A stretch of DNA of 9,354 nt. It comes from Candidatus Peregrinibacteria bacterium CG_4_10_14_0_2_um_filter_43_11. GTDB taxonomy: Bacteria > Patescibacteriota > Gracilibacteria > UM-FILTER-43-11. How positions within the stretch are numbered: the first letter of the stretch is position 1; each line of letters begins with the position of its first letter. The position numbers and the translations under genes were made by a program. Under the pieces are notes generated by a model. The model did no database searches, was not told the DNA's origin, and saw only the letters and a program-made list of their open reading frames with translations. The stretch covers positions 1 through 9,354 of the forward strand of contig PFOK01000046.1 in the NCBI GenBank assembly GCA_002792495.1. Direction: 5' to 3'. Positions 5,367-9,354 of this stretch are shown here, in pieces.

Positions 5367-7391
5367 TTATAAATCCGACTTCACCGCTGTTAAAAAAATC
5401 TGATTCCGATGCAACGGCATTTCGTAAACCGGCGTGAGGGAAAAAGCCGATTCGTACTCCGGATATTCCCTGACCACCTCCAGTGCGTCTGCGGTCACAA
5501 CGGTTTTTTTGAGTGTGATGTTTTCCGTGCCGGCTTGCTTTTGAACCATCAAACGGTAATCATCGACAGGATTAAATGTGAGACGAAACGGCAGTTCGTA
5601 TTTTAGTGAAACGGTTTCTGATTTTCCAGGATCAACCGTCATTTTAAACGCGAAAACGGTATACCCGAGATCCTCGTAAGTGGTCACGGATTCCAGATTG
5701 TGACTTCCCGTTAGACGACTTCCACGCGGAACATACACCCGCATGTAATCGACATTAGAACCTTCCCCCAAAATAAACCGCAGGGTTCCCGGTGTTAAAT
5801 TCCCCGTTCCGTAACGGCGAATCAAAGAGAGCCATGGATCGATGCTCGTTGCCTGCCACGTATGGTTTTTGGTGATGCCGAGCTGATCAACCAGAGAACC
5901 TTCTTGTCCGATTTCAGTTCGATGATTCATGACTGCCGTAATGAACTGATCGCTTTTATTGCCGCCGATTGAAGTGCTGACGACATTGAGGTAATCGGTT
6001 TTGGGAATTGCGGCGATCACACGTCCTTCCATCCCCAATCGTCCGATCAGAGCCTCCACCTGTTCATCCGCGGAGTACATTTGGATGTGCCGGCCAAGGA
6101 TCAAATCGCTTGTCGCCGCCAAAAGCTCCGGCCAATGATCGGCGTTCATTATTCTTTCTTTCAGAGGCGGCATGAGATCAAACAAAAGCTGTTTGGGGTT
6201 TTGGGTGCCCGCCATTTTTGTTTCGGCGGAATAAGAAAGAAGGGCATTTAAGTTTTCGGAGGTGATGAGATCTTGAATCCCCGACACGTTTAGAGGACCT
6301 GTCAGTTCCAATAATTTTTCGGCAACAGTTTGATCGACGGCAATCACCGTATCGACCGACGGCCCACGACTGTGCTCCAAAAACCACATGATCTTTTGGG
6401 CGGATGTGGGAAAATCGGGACTGTAATTCGCGTCACGCAAGGCCCAGTGTTCCGCCACCGCGTCGATCCCCGCGGGCGGCGGAACATTTTCCATCAGTTG
6501 ACCATCGATGTCATACACGTCTTTCGGTTCCATTTTGGTGATCACCCCATCGTTGACCGTGACCAAAACCACACTGCCGATGAATCCTCCCGTGGCACGC
6601 CGTTCGTTTTTGTTTTGCAGCAAAATGAGATAATCGTGCGGAACGCGATCCCCAAGTAACCGGAGGGCGCCCTGAAAATACACTTCTACCTCGCGGGAAG
6701 CGGTTAGAATTTCGGTCAGTTTATTCTGCGCAAAAACGAGTTGTCCGCGAACATCTGTAGGAAGAAGCTGCGCGTTTAAGGTGGCGAGATTTTGCCGAAC
6801 GCCTTCCGCCTCGGCAAGCAGATGGTCGAGTTTCGTTTTTTCCTGATGCAGGAGCGTCATAAAATCCGCCGCCGGGTTTTGCCTGATGAATGCCGTTTTA
6901 AGATTCCCCACACCCTGTGCCAAGTCGGCCAATTGTTGCCCCATGTGTGAAACCGCGATTCCGCTTTCGATCAGTTTTTCCGCGGTGTCCAGATACAAAC
7001 TCTGATTCAAAAACACGTTGGCCTGAGCGGTTAAATAATGGGTACTGCCGGAAAGCTCCCGCAACGAACGTTGCGCCTTGCTAAACACAAGGTTGGCCTG
7101 CCCATAATTTTTTTCCGCCAGATATTGCCCACCCTCCTGCAGTTCTTCAAAACCGGCAAAGGCCAGATTCCGGTTCCGCGTGATGAGCTCCTTCCCCTGA
7201 AAATACACGTTGCCCGCGCTAAAAACCGCCACCACAATCAGGCCGATCAGAGCGAAGCGAAGGTAGGCACTTTTTTTTTCTTCCGTCGCGGAAATGGGTT
7301 TATTTTTCGGCGAAATCACGTCAAAAAAATTGCCCCCTTCCAGAGGAATATAATGGATAGACGATGGGTTGTGTTTTTTTGCTTCCCGCAT
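5367..7391 (-). CDS. DUF4012-domain single-pass membrane protein (674 aa)
   Basis: The biochemical function is unknown. DUF4012 proteins are common in Patescibacteria and also found in Actinobacteria, often near cell-surface genes. Layout: a polar N-terminus of about 42 residues (probably cytoplasmic); one membrane segment YLRFALIGLIVVAVFSAG (43-60); a long helical region (about 66-245) rich in Ala/Leu/Gln; then the DUF4012 core from about 252, with DYLILLQNKNERRATGGFIG (253-272), the DVYDIDGQ motif (291-298), ALRDANYSPDFPTSAQKI (317-334) and VIAVDQTVAEKLLELTGP (349-366). A beta-rich C-terminal part runs to the end. The bulk should lie outside the membrane. The ATG at 7391 has no Shine-Dalgarno sequence and may be read from a leaderless mRNA. 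It is first in a - strand series with the three exported Cys-module genes and divergent from recX. Confidence 0.9.
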   Translation of the reverse strand: MREAKKHNPSSIHYIPLEGGNFFDVISPKNKPISATEEKKSAYLRFALIGLIVVAVFSAGNVYFQGKELITRNRNLAFAGFEELQEGGQYLAEKNYGQANLVFSKAQRSLRELSGSTHYLTAQANVFLNQSLYLDTAEKLIESGIAVSHMGQQLADLAQGVGNLKTAFIRQNPAADFMTLLHQEKTKLDHLLAEAEGVRQNLATLNAQLLPTDVRGQLVFAQNKLTEILTASREVEVYFQGALRLLGDRVPHDYLILLQNKNERRATGGFIGSVVLVTVNDGVITKMEPKDVYDIDGQLMENVPPPAGIDAVAEHWALRDANYSPDFPTSAQKIMWFLEHSRGPSVDTVIAVDQTVAEKLLELTGPLNVSGIQDLITSENLNALLSYSAETKMAGTQNPKQLLFDLMPPLKERIMNADHWPELLAATSDLILGRHIQMYSADEQVEALIGRLGMEGRVIAAIPKTDYLNVVSTSIGGNKSDQFITAVMNHRTEIGQEGSLVDQLGITKNHTWQATSIDPWLSLIRRYGTGNLTPGTLRFILGEGSNVDYMRVYVPRGSRLTGSHNLESVTTYEDLGYTVFAFKMTVDPGKSETVSLKYELPFRLTFNPVDDYRLMVQKQAGTENITLKKTVVTADALEVVREYPEYESAFSLTPVYEMPLHRNQIFLTAVKSDL

Positions 7392-7398
7392 GGGTTGT

Positions 7399-7407
7399 AT
7401 TGTATCA
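7399..7407 (-). promoter_or_regulatory. Extended -10 promoter of the DUF4012 gene (leaderless)
   Basis: On the - strand, TGATACAAT is an extended -10 element (TG-n-TACAAT) ending 7 bp before the ATG at 7391. The predicted start of transcription, near 7392, coincides with the start codon, so the mRNA would be leaderless. The -35 region at 17 bp (TCCCAT) is weak. The promoter sits within the inverted-repeat spacer. Confidence 0.5.
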
Positions 7408-7433
7408 TGCTTGCGGGATTTATGGGAACTAGA

Positions 7434-7549
7434 GGTTTTGCGGGGTATTCGTTTCGTAGAAACGCAAAATTTTACGTCTCTACGATGTGGTTACCATGAA
7501 CATTTTACGTCTCTACGGTAGAATGGTTGGACACAAATCCCGCAAAACC
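7434..7549. repeat. Nested inverted-repeat element between DUF4012 gene and recX
   Basis: The outer arms GGTTTTGCGGG (7434-7444) and CCCGCAAAACC (7539-7549) are a perfect 11-bp inverted repeat. Inside, CGTAGAAACGCAAAAT (7455-7470) and the complement of 7502-7517 match with two differences. Farther out, ACGATGGGT (7361-7369, within the DUF4012 coding start) mirrors ACCCATCGT (7551-7559). The layout resembles a small MITE-like or REP-like element. No target-site duplication is visible and no protein is encoded. Confidence 0.55.
7455..7484. repeat. 30-bp imperfect palindrome of the GTAGAGACG type
   Basis: CGTAGAAACGCAAAA is followed directly by its near-complement TTTTACGTCTCTACG, with two mismatched pairs. 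The 16-bp half ATTTTACGTCTCTACG (7469-7484) recurs exactly at 7502-7517 in direct orientation. Confidence 0.65.
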
Positions 7550-7575
7550 CACCCATCGTAAAAATCCCGATAACA

Positions 7576-8022
7576 ATGAACCAAGAACAATTGATTTGGC
7601 AAAAAGCACTGGATTATTTGGGAATTCGCTTTCACAGCAAATACGAACTCAGACAAAAGCTGACGCGTCATTTTCCTGATGAGGAAGAAAAGATTTTAAA
7701 AGCGATTGCAGAGATGGAACGCGTGGAGCTTTTGAATGACCGCCGTTTTACCGAACAATTGGTGAATTCTTTGATTCAAAAACCAATCGGCCGTTTTAAG
7801 CTGATGATGGAAATTAAAAAACGCGGACTGGAGCCGGAACTGGCAGAAAACATGCTTCTTAATTTCGGTTGGAGCGAGGAAGAAAGCGCGAAAAAAGCGA
7901 TTGCCGAAAAAGAGCGTTCTCTGCGTGAACCGGATGAACGGAAGCGGAAACGAAAGCTCATGAATTTTCTACAAAGCCGTGGCTTTGAAAGTGCGATGAT
8001 TTATAAAGTCCTGAATTTTTAA
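7576..8022 (+). CDS. recX: RecX family regulator of RecA
   Basis: RecX binds RecA filaments and usually limits RecA activity in homologous recombination and the SOS response. The 148-residue protein is all-helical with the three-repeat RecX pattern: ALDYLGIRFHSKYELRQKL (11-29), then ERVELLNDRRFTEQLVNSLI (48-67), the hallmark PIGRFKLMMEIKKRGL (70-85), and an Arg/Lys-rich third repeat ending FLQSRGFESAMIYKVLNF. Its length is normal. recA is not in the window. The ATG has no Shine-Dalgarno sequence. A weak promoter candidate, TGAACA (7497-7502) with TAGAAT (7519-7524) at 16 bp, lies inside the inverted-repeat element, so the repeat could influence expression. The gene is divergent from the DUF4012 gene and followed by rplU after a 212-bp spacer. 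Confidence 0.92.
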   Translation: MNQEQLIWQKALDYLGIRFHSKYELRQKLTRHFPDEEEKILKAIAEMERVELLNDRRFTEQLVNSLIQKPIGRFKLMMEIKKRGLEPELAENMLLNFGWSEEESAKKAIAEKERSLREPDERKRKRKLMNFLQSRGFESAMIYKVLNF

Positions 8023-8053
8023 TATAACGAAATAACGATACAACGATATAACA
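8022..8053 (+). repeat. Four tandem 8-bp units after recX
   Basis: ATATAACG, AAATAACG, ATACAACG and ATATAACA follow one another with no gap, starting at the last base of the recX stop codon. Each differs from a consensus ATATAACG by at most two bases. No function is evident. Confidence 0.6.
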
Positions 8054-8111
8054 TTTTGGTTAGTAATTTATTCCTACAAAACCTTCCATGAAGGAAATTT
8101 AGAGGAATCAT

Positions 8112-8140
8112 TTGACTAAACCCAATCGCCCTGCTAACAT
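8112..8140 (+). promoter_or_regulatory. Sigma70 promoter of rplU
   Basis: TTGACT (8112-8117), a 17-bp spacer and TAACAT (8135-8140) match sigma70 consensus at good spacing. Transcription would start near 8147, giving a leader of about 88 nt before rplU. The leader holds a perfect palindrome TGGCTAGCCA (8156-8165). Confidence 0.6.
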
Positions 8141-8193
8141 AGGCAAGCGGTTTTCTGGCTAGCCACTCTGTAAAGGCCTGAAAATTGCAAACC

Positions 8194-8209
8194 TGTCTGC
8201 CGACAGACA
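8194..8209 (+). other. Hairpin in the rplU leader
   Basis: TGTCTG (8194-8199) and CAGACA (8204-8209) form a perfect 6-bp stem closed by a CCGA tetraloop, ending 25 nt before the rplU ATG. It could be a ribosomal-protein autoregulatory element or a dispersed short palindrome. The sequence alone does not decide. Confidence 0.45.
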
Positions 8210-8234
8210 AGATTAAAAATTTAAATTACTCATT

Positions 8235-8546
8235 ATGTTCGCTATTATCGAAATCGCCGGTCATCAACATAAAGTCGCTCAGGGCGATATTCTTGAGATC
8301 GAAAAACTGAAAGATTATGAGGATGGAGATAAAGTTGTTGCCGACGCGGTGCTTTTAAAGTCGGATGATAAAAAAGTGGAAATAGGAACACCTTATTTGG
8401 AGGATTCCAAAGTGGAATTCAAGGTACTTGAAGGGGGTCGAGGCGAAAAAATCCGCATCTTCAAAAAGAAACCTAAAAAACGTTTCGAACGTACTCAAGG
8501 TCATCGTCAGTCTTACACCAAAATCGAAATTTTGAGTGTGAAATAA
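8235..8546 (+). CDS. rplU: 50S ribosomal protein L21 (bL21)
   Basis: bL21 is a structural protein of the large ribosomal subunit that binds 23S rRNA. The 103-residue length is standard. Signature parts are the start MFAIIEIAGHQHKVAQGDIL, the central GTPYLEDSKVEFKVLE, and the basic loop with FKKKPKKRFERTQGHRQSYTKIEI, which matches the KKRRKxYRRxxGHRQxxTxxxI pattern that contacts rRNA. The gene usually sits with rpmA (L27), but here the next genes are an opposing toxin-antitoxin pair. The ATG has no Shine-Dalgarno sequence (TTAAATTACTCATT precedes it). The stop codon abuts the stop of the convergent toxin gene, and a probable terminator lies at 8572-8601. Confidence 0.97.
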   Translation: MFAIIEIAGHQHKVAQGDILEIEKLKDYEDGDKVVADAVLLKSDDKKVEIGTPYLEDSKVEFKVLEGGRGEKIRIFKKKPKKRFERTQGHRQSYTKIEILSVK

Positions 8547-8804
8547 TTAGCTGTAAACCTGATGGTTACCAATGAGGTGGAAGAAAACCTCATCGTTTTT
8601 TCCAAATGTAAAAATAATCCTGTATTCATAATCTATTGAAAAGGACCAGAATCCCTCCAAACTGCCTGTTAACTTGTGAGTACGAAGCCTGTGATCAAAT
8701 GGATTTTTTCTAAAAATCAGCTCCTGTCGTTCAGCAAGTAGTTTTATTTTTATGCGCAACTTTTTGTAAACCCGATTAAATCGTGAAGTATATATAATTT
8801 CCAT
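8547..8804 (-). CDS. RelE/YafQ-like toxin of a type II toxin-antitoxin system
   Basis: Toxins of this fold are usually ribosome-dependent mRNA endonucleases that stop translation when the antitoxin is lost. The 85-residue protein has the family pattern: an N-terminal TSRFNRVYKKL helix, RKNPFDHRLRTHKLTG (32-47), the core EGFWSFSIDYEYRIIF (50-65) and the C-terminal HLIGNHQVY (76-84). Candidate catalytic or RNA-contacting residues, by family analogy, are His43, Lys44, Arg62 and His81. Whether it is closer to YafQ or another RelE branch cannot be settled by eye. It lies 18 bp downstream of its antitoxin gene on the same strand, the usual order. There is no Shine-Dalgarno sequence before its ATG. 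Its stop codon directly abuts that of rplU on the other strand. Confidence 0.88.
   Translation of the reverse strand: MEIIYTSRFNRVYKKLRIKIKLLAERQELIFRKNPFDHRLRTHKLTGSLEGFWSFSIDYEYRIIFTFGKNDEVFFHLIGNHQVYS
8572..8601 (+). terminator. Rho-independent terminator of rplU inside the toxin gene
   Basis: ATGAGGT (8572-8578) and ACCTCAT (8587-8593) form a perfect 7-bp stem with an 8-nt loop, followed by CG and six Ts (8596-8601). It begins 26 bp after the rplU stop. It lies entirely within the antisense of the toxin coding region (codons for the DEVFFHLIG stretch). Confidence 0.65.
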
Positions 8805-8822
8805 TCGTTTTTATGCTCTTAT

Positions 8823-9041
8823 TCACCTTAAATCTTTTAGGGATTTTAGCACCTTACCCTTACCTTCCGCAACCTCTTTTTCACTTTCTCTGAGGACTGC
8901 AAGCACTTCTTGTTCTTCGTAATGCCTTCGCAAAAGGTCGCGAAAAAACTCGCTAACGGTAGGAAAATGCCTTTTTTCCATCTCCTCTTTGATCATCGTG
9001 ATCATTTCCGGAGGGAGGGAAATATTTAAAATACTGCGCAT
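8823..9041 (-). CDS. Ribbon-helix-helix antitoxin (ParD/CopG-like)
   Basis: This 72-residue protein should bind DNA through an N-terminal ribbon-helix-helix and neutralise the toxin with its C-terminal part. MRSILNISLPPEMITMIKEE gives the beta strand and first helix, FPTVSEFFRDLLRRHYEEQE the turn and second helix (the TVSEFFRDLL pattern is typical of ParD-like proteins). The tail (about 45-72) is charged (ESEKEVAEGKGKVLKSLKDL) and probably wraps the toxin. It ends in TGA, the only clear TGA stop in the window. The gene precedes the toxin by 18 bp and the pair is likely one transcript. Autorepression is suggested by a palindrome 10 bp upstream of the ATG. Confidence 0.88.
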   Translation of the reverse strand: MRSILNISLPPEMITMIKEEMEKRHFPTVSEFFRDLLRRHYEEQEVLAVLRESEKEVAEGKGKVLKSLKDLR

Positions 9042-9050
9042 ATACTATTT

Positions 9051-9065
9051 ATTTGTAATACAAAT
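9051..9065. promoter_or_regulatory. Candidate operator of the toxin-antitoxin operon
   Basis: ATTTGTA-A-TACAAAT is a perfect 7-bp inverted repeat around one base, located just after the predicted transcription start (about 9066) and ending 10 bp before the antitoxin ATG. A related half, TTGTAA, recurs at 9074-9079 within the -10 region. Ribbon-helix-helix antitoxins bind such sites to repress their own promoter. Confidence 0.55.
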
Positions 9066-9072
9066 TACTAGC

Positions 9073-9101
9073 ATTGTAACAAAAATAATGATAAAAATCA
9101 A
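9073..9101 (-). promoter_or_regulatory. Promoter of the toxin-antitoxin operon
   Basis: On the - strand, TTGATT (9096-9101) and TACAAT (9073-9078) are separated by 17 bp, with an extended TG at 9080-9081. Transcription would start near 9066, leaving a leader of about 25 nt. Confidence 0.6.
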
Positions 9102-9115
9102 GCTATTCAGCATGA
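9093..9115 (-). terminator. Weak terminator after the pseudouridine synthase gene
   Basis: TCATGCT and AGCTTGA (- strand reading, 9115-9098) pair with one mismatch around a GAAT loop and are followed by five Ts (9097-9093). It sits 24 bp after the stop codon and overlaps the -35 box of the toxin-antitoxin promoter. The stem is short, so termination may be partial. Confidence 0.35.
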
Positions 9116-9138
9116 ACAACATAAACTATTCGAGAATG

Positions 9139-9354
9139 TTAGCTCAACTTCTTCAACACGTTTTCCAGATCCTCCGGAAGCGGTGCCGTGATTTCGAGCG
9201 CCTTCCCGGTCACAGGATGGGTGATTTTTAAATAAGCCGCGTGCAGAAACTGACGGGTTAAACCGAGAGGCTTGAGCTTTTCGTTTGTTTTGGAATCGCC
9301 ATATTGCGTGTCACCGCAAACAGGATAACCGATGGAAGCGAAGTGAACGCGGAT
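9139..9354 (-). CDS. RluA/RluD-family RNA pseudouridine synthase, C-terminal part
   Basis: This is the last 71 codons of a gene whose start lies beyond the right edge of the window. Enzymes of the family isomerise specific uridines in 23S rRNA or tRNA. The visible part is the conserved end of the catalytic domain: IRVHFASIGYPVCGDTQYGD, then the RQFLHAAYLKITHPVTGK block and APLPEDLENVLKKL. The catalytic Asp and any N-terminal S4 domain are outside the window, so the exact member (RluD, RluC or another) cannot be told. The TAA is at 9139-9141. The reading frame is on the same strand as the toxin-antitoxin pair, 97 bp upstream of it. Confidence 0.92.
   Translation of the reverse strand: MRVHFASIGYPVCGDTQYGDSKTNEKLKPLGLTRQFLHAAYLKITHPVTGKALEITAPLPEDLENVLKKLS

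Noticed and set aside
6330..6659. 109-codon + strand open frame inside the DUF4012 gene
   Set aside because: It is His/Arg-rich and antisense to the conserved DUF4012 motifs; a shadow.
7038..7499. 153-codon + strand open frame opposite the start of the DUF4012 gene
   Set aside because: It is antisense to a well-supported membrane protein and has an unlikely composition rich in Arg, Phe and Gln.
7434..7549. CRISPR array
   Set aside because: Repeats are inverted and nested, with no regular spacers.
8082..8094. CCTTC-CAT-GAAGG hairpin as a recX terminator
   Set aside because: Only 5 bp of stem with a 3-nt loop and no T-run after it.
8019..8210. 63-codon - strand open frame in the recX-rplU spacer
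   Set aside because: It covers the rplU promoter and leader and shows no protein features.
223..9041. Alternative genetic code (UGA as glycine), as in some Patescibacteria
   Set aside because: No gene has an in-frame TGA, and the antitoxin ends naturally at TGA.

Overview
The window reads as a piece of a small-genome bacterial chromosome, most probably from the Patescibacteria / Candidate Phyla Radiation. This is an inference. It rests on a large membrane-anchored DUF4012 protein, a family common in those lineages, on the absence of Shine-Dalgarno sequences before nearly every gene, and on AT-rich spacers with short palindromic repeats. The standard bacterial code fits: no gene needs an in-frame TGA, and the antitoxin gene ends in TGA. 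This argues against the UGA-glycine groups. I cannot name the phylum with confidence.

Left part (1-2640, + strand): hisS (histidyl-tRNA synthetase) with an extended -10 promoter, then a 264-bp spacer, then aroE (shikimate dehydrogenase). The spacer holds a 149-bp segment with hairpin-forming potential, bracketed by a 24-bp direct repeat whose first copy includes the hisS stop codon.

Middle part (2651-7391, - strand): a DUF4012 membrane protein gene, followed downstream by three tandem genes for paralogous exported proteins of 371, 235 and 205 residues. Each has a signal peptide ending in a Cys, then a compact Cys module (C-x13-C-x11/13-C), and in two of them a Pro/Ala-rich linker, then a helical, coiled-coil-like region ending in an Ile-Pro motif. 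I do not recognise this family, and it is the best candidate here for something undescribed. The 371-residue gene has a promoter of its own and carries a second copy of the Cys module. It is followed in frame by 35 protein-like codons after its stop, which suggests a recent truncation.

Right part (7392-9354): a 185-bp spacer full of inverted repeats separates the DUF4012 gene from the divergent recX. Next comes rplU (ribosomal protein L21) with a good promoter and a leader of about 88 nt. Then, on the - strand, there is a type II toxin-antitoxin pair (ribbon-helix-helix antitoxin, RelE/YafQ-like toxin) with a promoter and a palindromic operator candidate. The window ends inside the 3' part of an RluA/RluD-type pseudouridine synthase gene. 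The rplU and toxin stop codons abut, and the likely rplU terminator lies inside the toxin coding sequence.

Most of the named genes are housekeeping (translation, shikimate pathway, RecA control). The toxin-antitoxin pair, the spacer repeats and the DUF4012/Cys-protein cluster are the accessory parts. No spacer exceeds 300 bases.
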